Position numbers and translations under genes: made by a program
Assembly: GCA_036260935.1 (NCBI GenBank)
Contig: DATALQ010000002.1
Coordinates: 1 to 64,000 of the forward strand
Reading direction: 5' to 3'
DNA length: 64,000 nucleotides
Origin: JAEYOM01 sp036260935
GTDB lineage: Bacteria > Bacillota > Clostridia > Acetivibrionales > DTU013
In this document: one piece after another, positions 1-8,404 of the stretch
Layout: every line of letters starts with the position of its first letter
How positions within the stretch are numbered: the stretch's first letter is position 1
Notes under the pieces: generated by a model
Databases searched by the model: none
What the model saw: only the letters and a program-made list of their open reading frames with translations
What the model was told of the DNA's origin: nothing

Positions 1-1
1 T

Positions 2-541
2 AAATATCATGTCAATTTGTTTAATCAAAAGAATAATGTAACAAATAGTTTTGCTACTCTTTTAGCTATGAAAAGTCTTGAATTAATTATCCCTAAATTT
101 AAAGCAGTTAACGCTGAAACTATTCTTGAAGCAAGGTATAAATTAAGAGATTTATTACCACCGTTTTGGTCTTCAATGATAAAATTAACCACCGATTTAA
201 AAGCAAGAATTAAGGAGAATATACCTTCAAATGATCTTATCATGGAAGGTAAAGAAATTATTGAATCTACCGTAAAGCCAGCGCTTATAGATTTAAAACA
301 GAAAATGGCACTTGAGCGAAAACACTGGTTCTATAAAATAATTGGACCAGTGAATAATGGAATAAAATTATTGGCTGGTAATTCTAGCTTATCACAATCA
401 AATCTCATGTTAACAGGGTTATCGTTAGGTACAAATATGGCGTTTGATGTGGCAGATCAGATTAGAAAGGTTGATTTGCTAAGTAAGGAAACAGGATTAA
501 TGTTTTTATTAAAACTTGATAAAATAATTAATTCTGACTAA
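2..541 (+). CDS. Hypothetical protein, 5'-truncated by window edge
   Basis: The reading frame is open from base 2 to a TAA at 539-541, so the gene probably starts upstream of the window; a TTG at 17 is the first possible start inside it, but no convincing ribosome-binding site precedes it. At least 174 residues are visible: a mostly helical, Lys/Leu-rich protein with no transmembrane stretch or motif that I recognise. The codons are strongly AT-rich, unlike the core genes from 2.2 kb onward. Together with the neighbouring membrane-protein gene it appears to form the end of an accessory segment lying beyond the 3' end of tRNA-Arg. Function unknown. Confidence 0.5.
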   Translation, partial: KYHVNLFNQKNNVTNSFATLLAMKSLELIIPKFKAVNAETILEARYKLRDLLPPFWSSMIKLTTDLKARIKENIPSNDLIMEGKEIIESTVKPALIDLKQKMALERKHWFYKIIGPVNNGIKLLAGNSSLSQSNLMLTGLSLGTNMAFDVADQIRKVDLLSKETGLMFLLKLDKIINSD

Positions 542-741
542 CATGTAATTGCTTAATATATTTTACATTTTTTCACTTTGTATTTACTTGATTTATATAT
601 TGGCGGAATATAGCATAATAGGTGTAAAATTATACAATTACGGGAATGTGTCCGATTAATACAGTAGTTCGTATAAATTGCTAGTTAATTTTAGTTTATG
701 TTAGTTTCAATTAATAAAAGATCAGGAAGTGGGGATAATAA

Positions 742-1113
742 ATGGACAACAATAAGAATGGGTTGAGTTTATTTAACGCCATTGGAAGTGCAGCAAGTAT
801 TGTTGCGTTAGCAGTAGTTTTTGTTGATAAGGCAACCGCTAACATATCTATTGAACCTCAGCGATTAATTTGGCAAATAGCACTTACTTTTATATCGATA
901 ATGGCTACTGGCGCAACAATTATAATTACTTTTTATAAACTAAAAGCCATTATTGTTAATGATAAATTTAGTGAACAAAAAAAGACATTATTGTTTACAT
1001 TGACACTAATAATAGGAATTTCGTTTATTGCGATATTTGTGGACGGTATTTATTGTGCAATTAAATGGTACCCATGGCCACTTGATTTATTGGATTTTTT
1101 ATGGATGTTCTAA
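742..1113 (+). CDS. Small three-TM membrane protein, unknown
   Basis: A 123-residue protein starting at ATG 742, preceded by a GAAGTGGGGA purine tract that can act as a ribosome-binding site. Hydrophobic segments lie at about residues 10-30, 42-65 and 82-105, suggesting three membrane helices, with a charged loop (around KFSEQKKT) between the second and third. No family is recognised. It is AT-rich like the truncated gene before it and sits in the 1.1-kb segment abutting the tRNA-Arg 3'-end repeats, so it is probably part of an integrated element; a role such as immunity or holin-like protein would be guesswork. Confidence 0.5.
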   Translation: MDNNKNGLSLFNAIGSAASIVALAVVFVDKATANISIEPQRLIWQIALTFISIMATGATIIITFYKLKAIIVNDKFSEQKKTLLFTLTLIIGISFIAIFVDGIYCAIKWYPWPLDLLDFLWMF

Positions 1114-1253
1114 ATCTTACGAAAAAGGATGCTGTGCAAAAGTTAAAAGGGGTATTTAAGATAGAAAAAATTCCGGTAAAAGTAAAGTATGGGTAGCAAT
1201 CGATAGACTCCCGAGGTTAAAGACCTTGGAAACCTTGATTTTAGTGACATGCC

Positions 1254-1388
1254 TGAAGGGATTCGACGCGCCGCTACGCTGCGCTCTCCGCTCGGATGTA
1301 GGCTCCCCAGTATCCTCGCGCACTCGCCTGACGACGTGCATTTAGCACGTCGAAACACGGCTCGTGCCGCAAGGTTCGAATCCCTTCA
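1254..1388. repeat. tRNA-Arg-associated repeat, copy 1
   Basis: A 135-bp unit bounded by a 13-bp inverted repeat, TGAAGGGATTCGA at 1254-1266 and TCGAATCCCTTCA at 1376-1388. Both ends equal the T-arm/acceptor 3' part of the tRNA-Arg gene at 1844-1920. Inside it is a hairpin around CGACGTGC/GCACGTCG. This is the outermost of three copies with a ~200-bp period; its outer flank has lost the CAGGCACGCC tRNA end seen in the other two and abuts AT-rich DNA. Confidence 0.85.
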
Positions 1389-1400
1389 TTGAACAATTTC

Positions 1401-1444
1401 ACATAAACAAAAACGCCATCTGACGATGACGTTTTCATTTATGT
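1401..1444. terminator. Degenerate hairpin between repeat copies 1 and 2
   Basis: An imperfect inverted repeat pairs 1401-1420 with 1425-1444 (ACATAAA...TTTATGT outside, CATC/GATG inside). It occupies the same place as the tRNA-Arg terminator at 1799-1844 but has a different sequence, so it looks like a diverged or replaced terminator copy. Confidence 0.45.
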
Positions 1445-1452
1445 GGCGTGCC

Positions 1453-1586
1453 TGAAGGGATTCGACGTGCCGCTACGCTGCGCTCCCCGCTCGGATGTAG
1501 GCTCCCCAGTATCCTCGCGCACTCGCCCCGAAACGTGCATTTAGCACGTTTCTTCCGGCTCGTGCCGCAAGGTTCGAATCCCTTCA
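1453..1586. repeat. tRNA-Arg-associated repeat, copy 2
   Basis: Second copy, 134 bp, with the same T-arm-like inverted ends and an internal sequence nearly identical to copies 1 and 3 (for example GGATGTAGGCTCCCCAGTAT). The internal hairpin differs: CCGAAACGTGCATTTAGCACG replaces the CGACGTGC form. Read on the minus strand it ends with the tRNA-Arg 3' end plus CCA-like GCC. It lies 199 bp from copy 1. Confidence 0.85.
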
Positions 1587-1597
1587 ACGAAACAAGC

Positions 1598-1645
1598 AAA
1601 GAAAAAAGAAACACCATTACAATTATTGGTGTTCCTTTTTTCTTT
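1598..1645. terminator. Duplicated terminator hairpin between copies 2 and 3
   Basis: AAAGAAAAAAGAAACACC (from 1598) pairs with GGTGTTCCTTTTTTCTTT (to 1645) around a 12-nt loop. It is a near copy of the terminator that follows tRNA-Arg at 1799-1844, showing that the duplicated unit contains tRNA 3' end plus terminator. Confidence 0.7.
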
Positions 1646-1653
1646 GGCGTGCC

Positions 1654-1787
1654 TGAAGGGATCGACGCGCCGCTTCGCTGCGCTCTCCGCTCGGATGTAG
1701 GCTCCCCAGTATCCTCGCGCACTCGCCTGACGATGTGCATTTAGCACGTCGAAACACGGCTCGTGCCGCAAGGTTCGAATCCCTTCA
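1654..1787. repeat. tRNA-Arg-associated repeat, copy 3
   Basis: Third copy, 134 bp, closest to the intact tRNA-Arg gene (199 bp from its T-arm). One terminal base is missing in the left arm (GGGATCGAC instead of GGGATTCGAC). Otherwise it matches copies 1 and 2, including the GCACGT hairpin and the right arm GGTTCGAATCCCTTCA. Confidence 0.85.
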
Positions 1788-1798
1788 ACGAAACAAGC

Positions 1799-1843
1799 AA
1801 AGAAAAAGAAACACCATTACAATTTTCGGTGTTTCTTTTTCTT

Positions 1844-1844
<1 letters not shown>
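1799..1844 (-). terminator. Intrinsic terminator of the tRNA-Gly/tRNA-Arg unit
   Basis: A perfect 17-bp stem pairs 1799-1815 with 1828-1844 around a 12-nt loop, immediately beyond the encoded CCA of tRNA-Arg on the minus strand. The U-rich 3' arm (TTTCTTTTTCTTT) suits intrinsic termination in that direction. Confidence 0.75.
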
Positions 1845-1920
<76 letters not shown>

Positions 1921-2007
1921 ATATTCAGTTTTGCCGCTGTACGGATGCGTCGGACGCTTCCGGCCAAATTCCTGTTGTCGGCGCGGTCATTACGACCATT
2001 GATTTAT

Positions 2008-2081
2008 TGGAGCGGGTGATGGGAATCGGACCCACGCAATCAGCTTGGAAGGCTGATGTTCTACCATTGAACTACACCCGC
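2008..2081 (-). tRNA. tRNA-Gly (UCC)
   Basis: A complete cloverleaf on the minus strand: acceptor GCGGGTG (from 2081) pairs with CACCCGC, the anticodon loop is CTTCCAA (anticodon TCC), the T-loop is GGGTCCGATTCCC, and CCA is encoded at 2010-2008. It lies 87 bp upstream of tRNA-Arg on the same strand, and both are probably co-transcribed from the promoter at 2109-2137. Confidence 0.96.
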
Positions 2082-2108
2082 ACAGGTATCGTGATTACCG
2101 ACTTTCAT

Positions 2109-2137
2109 ATTATACAGTCGGTATGCCCGTTTGTCAA
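2109..2137 (-). promoter_or_regulatory. SigA-type promoter for the tRNA-Gly/tRNA-Arg unit
   Basis: On the minus strand a consensus -35 TTGACA (2137-2132) and a consensus -10 TATAAT (2114-2109) are separated by exactly 17 bp. The -10 lies 28 bases before the first base of tRNA-Gly. Confidence 0.85.
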
Positions 2138-2187
2138 TGCCGTAAAATGCTACTTTAACGCTGGTTAAATGTTTATCTTGATACTTT

Positions 2188-2949
2188 TCAGACGGTATTC
2201 TCCGGATAGATCAATTTTCCCTGCAATGCCTGCACTGCAGCATCATCCGGCTTCTTGTCCGTGATGATCAAATCGATTGCCTTTGTATCTACAGCTTTGC
2301 AAAAAAAGTCGTGACCGAATTTGGTGGAATCGCATAATAGGATTCTTATCCGTGCGTTTTCGCTCATGGCTCGCTTTACTGCTGCATTTTCCTCCTCAGC
2401 CTCGGTGGTCCCGTTTATTGCGGAAAAGCCGCAGCAACTGAAAAACACTATATCTGCGCAATAGGACTTGACCGCCTCTATCGCGCGGTTCCCGACAAAA
2501 CTGGATTGGTTCAGCAGTCTGCCGCCCGTGCAGTAAACAGCAGCCGATGTCTGTTCGTTGAGATAGTTGATCGTTGCTGCTCCGCTGGAAATTATGCTCT
2601 TGCCGGTGAAGTCACCGGCCTGGCGGACAAGATAAAATACGGTGGAGCTCGAATCAAAAAATATTGTTGAAGCGCTCTTTAAATATTGTATTGCAAGCGA
2701 TGCTATGATCTCTTTTTTCTCTTTGTCCTTTTGACGGCGCAAAAGAAGAGGCATATCGCTGTTGCTTCCTTCCGACAGCTCGGCTCCCCCGCGTAACCGT
2801 TTCAATACGCCCTGCGCTGCCATTTCGGACAGATCGCGCCTTATTGTGGCGGGGCTCGCATAAAGCAATTCGCATAAATGTCCGACGGTTACAAATTTCT
2901 TCTGATGGAGAATTGATAGTATCTTTTCCCGGCGTTCAATTATAAGCAT
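2188..2949 (-). CDS. DeoR-family transcriptional regulator
   Basis: A 253-residue protein with the DeoR layout: an N-terminal winged helix-turn-helix (about residues 1-60, with the family-typical SPATIRRDLSEMAAQGVL), then a C-terminal DeoRC sugar-phosphate sensor domain containing an FFDSSSTV stretch and a CDSTKFG motif. DeoR regulators usually repress sugar operons and release DNA on binding a phosphorylated intermediate. It is divergent from the aldolase-kinase-isomerase operon across a 234-bp gap, so control of the fucose genes is the obvious inference; the effector would then be a fuculose phosphate or related compound, which the sequence does not show. Confidence 0.9.
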   Translation of the reverse strand: MLIIERREKILSILHQKKFVTVGHLCELLYASPATIRRDLSEMAAQGVLKRLRGGAELSEGSNSDMPLLLRRQKDKEKKEIIASLAIQYLKSASTIFFDSSSTVFYLVRQAGDFTGKSIISSGAATINYLNEQTSAAVYCTGGRLLNQSSFVGNRAIEAVKSYCADIVFFSCCGFSAINGTTEAEEENAAVKRAMSENARIRILLCDSTKFGHDFFCKAVDTKAIDLIITDKKPDDAAVQALQGKLIYPENTV

Positions 2950-2973
2950 AATTTTACTCCGAAATGATTATTA

Positions 2974-2995
2974 TTGATTGATATTGATCAACATT
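2974..2995. promoter_or_regulatory. Candidate operator in the DeoR/fuc intergenic region
   Basis: Within the 234-bp divergent region a TTGAT-rich stretch contains the palindrome TTGATCAA (2984-2991), preceded by another TTGATT/TTGATA. This is a plausible site for the adjacent DeoR protein. The remainder of 2950-3183 shows no clearer element. Confidence 0.3.
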
Positions 2996-3183
2996 ATAGC
3001 GCGATTTTAATACTTTATCAACGTCTGCACCAATTATTGACATTGGCCTGCCCAAAGCTTATATTTAGGCTGAAGTCAATAAGCTCTACGCCGGATCAAG
3101 CCCTGCCGGAAACTGCTGACGAGGCGAAAGGTTCATGATTTGCATCGACATTACAGAAAATAATTATATAGGGGATTTCTAAG

Positions 3184-3870
3184 ATGACAGAAATGGAATT
3201 AAAGGAACAGATATGTGATATATGCCACAAGATGTGGCAATTGGGCTGGGTCGCGGCAAACGACGGCAATGTGTCCGTACGTCTTGAAGACGGCAATTTC
3301 CTCGCCACGCCGACAGGTATCAGCAAAAGCTTTATTACGCCTGAAAAGCTCGTTAAAATAAACGACAAGGGTGAAATACTGGAGGGCGCCGCCGGATACA
3401 AGCCGTCGTCAGAGATTAAAATGCACCTGAGATGCTACAGCGAGCGCCCGGACGTAAACGGCGTAGTACATGCTCATCCGCCTACGGCAACAGGTTACGC
3501 TGTGGCAGGGCTGAGTCTTGACGAATATTCGATGATCGAGACTGTCTTAACGATCGGGTCCATACCCTTAACGCCGTATGGAACGCCCTCTACTATGGAG
3601 GTGCCGGATGCCATCACGCCGTACCTGCAGGAACATGATGTCCTTCTGCTGCAGAATCATGGCGCGCTGGCTGTCGGCAGCGACGTGCTGACTGCATATT
3701 ACCGTATGGAAACGCTCGAGCTTTACGCCAAGATCAGCCTTACGGCGCATCTGCTCGGAGGGGCCAAAGAAATTCCGGAAAAACAGATAGATAAACTGAT
3801 GGATCTACGAAAAAATTACTATCATGTTACCGGACGCCATCCCGGGTACAAAAAGTACAACAAGGTTTGA
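3184..3870 (+). CDS. fucA: Class II aldolase, L-fuculose-phosphate aldolase type
   Basis: A 228-residue enzyme, the usual length of class II (zinc) aldolases of the AraD/FucA family. The metal-binding HAHPP is at about residues 99-103 and the third zinc histidine lies in LLLQNHGALAVG. It is predicted to cleave L-fuculose 1-phosphate to dihydroxyacetone phosphate and L-lactaldehyde in the cytoplasm. AGGGGAT precedes ATG 3184. It is first in an operon with a kinase (24 bp downstream) and L-fucose isomerase, which supports FucA over ribulose- or rhamnulose-phosphate aldolase. Substrate choice within the family cannot be settled from motifs alone. Confidence 0.85.
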   Translation: MTEMELKEQICDICHKMWQLGWVAANDGNVSVRLEDGNFLATPTGISKSFITPEKLVKINDKGEILEGAAGYKPSSEIKMHLRCYSERPDVNGVVHAHPPTATGYAVAGLSLDEYSMIETVLTIGSIPLTPYGTPSTMEVPDAITPYLQEHDVLLLQNHGALAVGSDVLTAYYRMETLELYAKISLTAHLLGGAKEIPEKQIDKLMDLRKNYYHVTGRHPGYKKYNKV

Positions 3871-3893
3871 AGCACATGGATGGAGGTCGTCAT

Positions 3894-5381
3894 ATGGGAA
3901 AGGTATCCACTGTTCTTGTCTTTGATCTTGGAGCATCGAACGGAAGGGCAATGCTCTGCCGCTTCGACGCAATGAAAATGGAACTTGAGGAGATTTTCCG
4001 CTTTACCAATGAACCCGTCTTGCGCGGTGATACACTTTACTGGGATTGGGACCTCCTGTTCCGGAATATTCTCGAGGGAATAAAACAAGCCCGTGATAAA
4101 GGCGGCTTTGACAGTATAGGTATCGATACGTGGGGTGTCGATTTCGGCCTCCTGAATGAACTGGGAGAGCTTTTGGAAGCACCGGTACATTACCGCGACA
4201 GCCGTACGGACGGCCTTTCGGACAAGGTAGCAGCCATGCTTGGAGAGCATGAACTGTATCAAATGTCAGGGAGCCAGAGAATAGATATCAATACTCTCTA
4301 TCAAATGTATTCACTTCAAATAAAACGCCCTGGTTTTTTAAAGGATGCCAAATGTCTTTTAATGATGCCCGATCTGATTAATTATTTTCTGACGGGCGAG
4401 CGGCATGCCGAACTGACTATTGCCTCAACCACTCAGATGCTGGAGCCTTATGGCAGGGCCTGGAATCTGCCGCTGCTTGAAAAGCTCGATCTTCCGCACG
4501 AAATTCTTCCTGGACTCGTAGCACCCGGCACTCATGCAGGGGTGCTTAAAGAGGAAATCTGTGTAAAGCTTGGGATTGAGCCCGTACCTGTTATAGCGGT
4601 GGCATCGCACGACACTGCCTGCGCGGTCATGGCTGTTCCTGAAAGTGACCGGGATTTCGTGTTCATATCAAGCGGGACATGGTCGCTTCTGGGGACCGAA
4701 CTTAAGGAACCTGTTATTGACGATAATTCGCAGGAGTGTAACCTGACTAATGAATTGGGATTCGACAATACAGTTACATTTTTAAAAAATATAACAGGGC
4801 TTTGGCTGATACAGGAGACACGCCGACAATTTCAACGCGACGGCCGGCAGTACTCCTATGCGGATCTGGAAAATATGGCACGGCAAAGTCGCCCATTTTC
4901 CTGCTTTATTGACCCGGACGCCAGGGAATTCATGCAGGCCGGCGATATACCGGACAGAATCCGGACGTTTTGCAGAGAAACAGGACAATATATTCCGAAG
5001 GATGACGGAGAGGTCGTCCGCTGTATCTATGAGAGCCTGGCGATGAAGTACCGTGTAGCTTTTGAACAGGTAAAACGCTGCACAAAAAAGGACTATAATG
5101 TAATCCATATTGTTGGAGGCGGTACGCGTGACTGTTTCCTTTGCCAGCTGACCGCCGACGCAGTAAATATTCCCGTCCTGGCAGGTCCTGTCGAGGCTAC
5201 GGCACTGGGAAATGCAGCAGCGCAGCTGATAGCGCTGGGACTTTTGGATGATTTGAGGCAGGCGCGGGCAGTGATACGCAAGACTTTTTCTCCAAAGGAA
5301 TTTCTGCCTTCAAATCCAGACCTATGGTCAGAGTATTACAGGCAATTTACACAAGTAATCCAGTATCAAAACCAAGCTTAA
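3894..5381 (+). CDS. rhaB: FGGY carbohydrate kinase, rhamnulokinase type (acts in fucose pathway)
   Basis: A 495-residue FGGY-family kinase. Residues near the N-terminus show the ATP-binding FDLGASNGRA loop, followed by IGIDTWGVDFGLL and the HYRDSRT motif, which are hallmarks of L-rhamnulokinase rather than of fuculokinase. The C-terminal FGGY signature region includes HIVGGGTRDCFLCQLTAD. ATG 3894 with GGAGG at 3882-3886 is the best start; a TTG at 3867 would overlap the aldolase. Because it lies between aldolase and FucI, it probably phosphorylates L-fuculose at C1. Rhamnulokinases tolerate related ketoses, so this substitution is plausible. Confidence 0.88.
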   Translation: MGKVSTVLVFDLGASNGRAMLCRFDAMKMELEEIFRFTNEPVLRGDTLYWDWDLLFRNILEGIKQARDKGGFDSIGIDTWGVDFGLLNELGELLEAPVHYRDSRTDGLSDKVAAMLGEHELYQMSGSQRIDINTLYQMYSLQIKRPGFLKDAKCLLMMPDLINYFLTGERHAELTIASTTQMLEPYGRAWNLPLLEKLDLPHEILPGLVAPGTHAGVLKEEICVKLGIEPVPVIAVASHDTACAVMAVPESDRDFVFISSGTWSLLGTELKEPVIDDNSQECNLTNELGFDNTVTFLKNITGLWLIQETRRQFQRDGRQYSYADLENMARQSRPFSCFIDPDAREFMQAGDIPDRIRTFCRETGQYIPKDDGEVVRCIYESLAMKYRVAFEQVKRCTKKDYNVIHIVGGGTRDCFLCQLTADAVNIPVLAGPVEATALGNAAAQLIALGLLDDLRQARAVIRKTFSPKEFLPSNPDLWSEYYRQFTQVIQYQNQA

Positions 5382-5418
5382 TTATAAATAAATGTATTTT
5401 ATATTTGGAGGTAGCATC

Positions 5419-7203
5419 ATGATGTATCCAAAGATCGGTATAAGGCCAATAATTGACGGCCGTTGGGGCGGAGTACGCGAAAGCCTGGAAAAGCAAACTA
5501 TGGATATGGCATCGGCAGCAGCAAAGCTGATACGGGAGAACCTTCGCTATCCGGACGGAACTCCCGTACAGTGTGTCATAGCCGGCACAACTATAGGAGG
5601 CAGCGCCGAAGCAAATCTCTGCGCTGAGAAGTTTTCAAGAGAAAATGTGTGCGGTACTCTAAGTGTAACGCCATGCTGGTGTTACGGCAGCGAAACTATT
5701 GACATGGATCCGCTCACCGTCAAGGCAATCTGGGGCTTTAACGGCACCGAACGTCCCGGTGCAGTATATCTGGCGGCAGCACTGGCCGCACATGCGCAAA
5801 AGGGACTTCCGGCATTCTCCATTTACGGGCACGATGTTCAGGACAAGGGTGATGCCGAAGTAACGGAAGACGTGCAGGAAAAGCTTCTTCGTTTTGCCCG
5901 CTGCGCAGTTGCCGTGGGCTGGATGCGGGGTAAATCCTATGTAAATATCGGAAGTGTTTCCATGGGCATAATGGGATCCTACTGTGATGCGGACTTCCTG
6001 CAGAAATATCTGGGTATCCGCGCCGAATGGGTCGATATGACCGAGATTTTACGCCGCATCAAGCTTGAAATCTATGACCACGGGGAATACACGAAAGCCC
6101 TTGAATGGACAAGGAACAACTGCAAAGAGGGATTTGATAAAAATGCCGGAAAAGAACTTGCGGATATTGTTAAAAAGTCTAAAGTAATTCCGCCCGAAAA
6201 GGATTGGGAGTTTATAGTTAAGATGACGCTTGTCTGCCGGGACATTATGCTGGGAAATCCCAAACTGAACGGGATGGGATGGCATGAAGAGGCATTGGGG
6301 CGCAATGCGGTTGCAGCTGGTTTCCAGGGACAGCGTATGTGGACCGATTGGCTTCCGAACGGAGACTTTACGGAAGCTATTATTAATTCGTCCTTCGACT
6401 GGAATGGCAAACGCCAACCGATTCCGTTAGCAACCGAGAATGATACCATGAACGGCATAACTATGCTGCTGCTAAATATGCTTACCGGAAGAGCTCCTCT
6501 GTTTTCGGACGTGCGAACGTACTGGAGCCCGGACGCAGTAGAACGTGTAACCGGTAAAAAACTTAAAGGCATGGCACAGAACGGCCTTATGCACCTTATC
6601 AATTCAGGCGCTACCGCACTTGACGCGACAGGTGCATCCAAGGCTGCGGATGGCAGCGGCTGCATGAAAGAATGGTGGAACATGACCGATGCCGATATAT
6701 CCGCCTGCCTTGAAGCTACCGACTGGTGCCGCGCGGATTATGAATATTTTCGTGGAGGCGGATTCTCGTCTCATTTTAAAACGGATGCAGAGATGCCTGT
6801 AACAATGGCAAGATTGAATATAGTAGAAGGCCTTGGCCCTGTTATGCAGATTGCCGAGGGCTGGACGACCGTGCTTGACGAATCCGTCCATAAGCTCCTC
6901 GATCAGCGTACGGACCCGACCTGGCCCACTACCTGGTTTGCTCCGCGTCTGACGGGGAATGGCGCTTTTACCGATGTTTACAGTGTAATGGCAAACTGGG
7001 GCGCAAACCACGGCGCATGGGTGTATGGTCACGTAGGGCAGGATCTGATCACTCTTTGCAGCATGCTGCGCATACCCGTTTCAATGCATAATGTTGATAA
7101 TAATAAACTCTACCGCCCGCACGAATGGAGCGCTTTCGGAACACAGGAGCCAGAAACCGCGGATTTCAGGGCATGCAGGGAATATGGCCCGATGAATGGA
7201 TGA
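5419..7203 (+). CDS. fucI: L-fucose isomerase
   Basis: A 594-residue protein, the normal length of FucI, which converts L-fucose to L-fuculose with a Mn2+ cofactor. Family-typical stretches are visible: IGIRPIIDGRWGGVRESLE near the N-terminus, YVNIGSVSMGI mid-protein, and TENDTMNGITMLLLNMLTG around the metal-ligand region. ATG 5419 follows GGAGG at 5407-5411 with ideal spacing; the frame extends to an ATG at 5392 without such a site. It is the last gene of the fucA-rhaB-fucI operon. No transporter gene is adjacent. Confidence 0.95.
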   Translation: MMYPKIGIRPIIDGRWGGVRESLEKQTMDMASAAAKLIRENLRYPDGTPVQCVIAGTTIGGSAEANLCAEKFSRENVCGTLSVTPCWCYGSETIDMDPLTVKAIWGFNGTERPGAVYLAAALAAHAQKGLPAFSIYGHDVQDKGDAEVTEDVQEKLLRFARCAVAVGWMRGKSYVNIGSVSMGIMGSYCDADFLQKYLGIRAEWVDMTEILRRIKLEIYDHGEYTKALEWTRNNCKEGFDKNAGKELADIVKKSKVIPPEKDWEFIVKMTLVCRDIMLGNPKLNGMGWHEEALGRNAVAAGFQGQRMWTDWLPNGDFTEAIINSSFDWNGKRQPIPLATENDTMNGITMLLLNMLTGRAPLFSDVRTYWSPDAVERVTGKKLKGMAQNGLMHLINSGATALDATGASKAADGSGCMKEWWNMTDADISACLEATDWCRADYEYFRGGGFSSHFKTDAEMPVTMARLNIVEGLGPVMQIAEGWTTVLDESVHKLLDQRTDPTWPTTWFAPRLTGNGAFTDVYSVMANWGANHGAWVYGHVGQDLITLCSMLRIPVSMHNVDNNKLYRPHEWSAFGTQEPETADFRACREYGPMNG

Positions 7204-7280
7204 TGTACCCAATCCAGGAAACGGAGCGACATTTTGGGGCCAAGTAATTTGCAATAATATACAATTTATGGATTATTTTG

Positions 7281-7309
7281 TTGCACTTACCAGCATCTTA
7301 ACATATAAT
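7281..7309 (+). promoter_or_regulatory. SigA-type promoter upstream of the BtrH-like gene
   Basis: TTGCAC (7281-7286), a 17-bp spacer and TATAAT (7304-7309) form a good promoter about 100 bp before the ATG at 7410 and after the fuc operon stop. The gene downstream therefore appears to be independently transcribed. Confidence 0.65.
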
Positions 7310-7409
7310 TAATGTGTTACCATAAATAGCCTTTATGAACAAGTTAGCATTCATGCTGTTTTATAATATCATTTCAAGGCAGGAATCTGAACATCAAGGA
7401 GATTTTAGG

Positions 7410-8375
7410 ATGCTGGTAAGTTTAGGTCTGAAACCCTTTAGCGAATATTGGATAACCTGTTATTACAATAAGATTCTCAGCATATTCACCTCGATTGATC
7501 CAAGTTATAGGTATGCTGCGTATATGAATGACTATCATTACGATATACATGATTGGAATTATAACCATCTTCAGCTGAGGCCGATGATTGAGTTTGTGGA
7601 AAAATATATTCAGGGTGTATTTACTTATCTGCCCATATACTTCAGAGAAGAAGGAACTGGCCTGGACGTAATAAAAGACCATATACGCCAAAAAGAGATT
7701 GTTCAGGTGGGTGTCGATCTGTTTTATTGGCTGCCAAGCAGTATTAATTTCGGTGTGAATCATTGGTACCATACTTCAATGATAAATGGCTTTGATGACG
7801 AGAAAAAAGTATTTTATGTATTCGATGATGATAATTTCGGATATGCCGAACAGGAAATACCGGAAGAAAGATTTTTATTGGCAACGAACAATTGTACACT
7901 GAAGTCCCATGGCGATATTCTGAAAATAACAGGTGATCTTCGGCCTTATGTATTTTCATCAAATGATGTCGTTAGGAATGCCAAAAGGCTGATTGATGAG
8001 ATCGGCGCAATGAAAATGGAACCTTTCTGGTTATTAAGCGAAGAGCAGTTTAATACTGGCGAAATGCGTGATACCATTGCCGTGCATATATTTCAGATTT
8101 CGAAAAGACATTATGCAAATGGGTTCTTATTCCAAAACTTATTAAATGAATACTGCGACAGTGATATTATCTGCAGTCTCGTTGACAGGAGCAAAAAGCT
8201 GCAGAAAAATTGGCTTATAGTAAGATCCAAGGTTCTATTGGTGCACAATACAAAGACAGACAGGAGCAAAAAGCTCTCTGCTGTCAATGAAATATGCAAG
8301 CGCCTGTTTTATGAAGAAATGGAAATGTGGAATTTTTTAATAGACAACATAAAGTCTTTGCAGAAACCGGGATGA
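7410..8375 (+). CDS. BtrH N-terminal-like protein, possible papain-fold peptidase/acyltransferase
   Basis: A 321-residue protein starting at ATG 7410, with AAGGAG at 7396-7401; an in-frame ATG at 7335 lacks a ribosome-binding site. Features resembling the BtrH N-terminal (C39-like/papain-like) family are a conserved-looking Cys in WITCYYNKILSIF near residue 17, the run VQVGVDLFYWLPSS, and HWYHTSMINGFDDE followed by FYVFDDD, which would supply His and Asp. BtrH moves an acyl group in butirosin synthesis, and relatives occur near peptide or aminoglycoside pathways, but no such pathway is next to this gene. The family call is from memory of motifs and is moderate. Confidence 0.5.
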   Translation: MLVSLGLKPFSEYWITCYYNKILSIFTSIDPSYRYAAYMNDYHYDIHDWNYNHLQLRPMIEFVEKYIQGVFTYLPIYFREEGTGLDVIKDHIRQKEIVQVGVDLFYWLPSSINFGVNHWYHTSMINGFDDEKKVFYVFDDDNFGYAEQEIPEERFLLATNNCTLKSHGDILKITGDLRPYVFSSNDVVRNAKRLIDEIGAMKMEPFWLLSEEQFNTGEMRDTIAVHIFQISKRHYANGFLFQNLLNEYCDSDIICSLVDRSKKLQKNWLIVRSKVLLVHNTKTDRSKKLSAVNEICKRLFYEEMEMWNFLIDNIKSLQKPG

Positions 8376-8399
8376 CGGCTATCGCAGAGAAAAGCCGTC
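8374..8399. terminator. Convergent terminator between BtrH-like gene and SBP gene
   Basis: GACGGCT (8374-8380) pairs with AGCCGTC (8393-8399), and CTCTTC follows on the plus strand. The hairpin fills the 29-bp gap between two convergent genes. Confidence 0.55.
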
Positions 8400-8404
8400 T
8401 CTCT

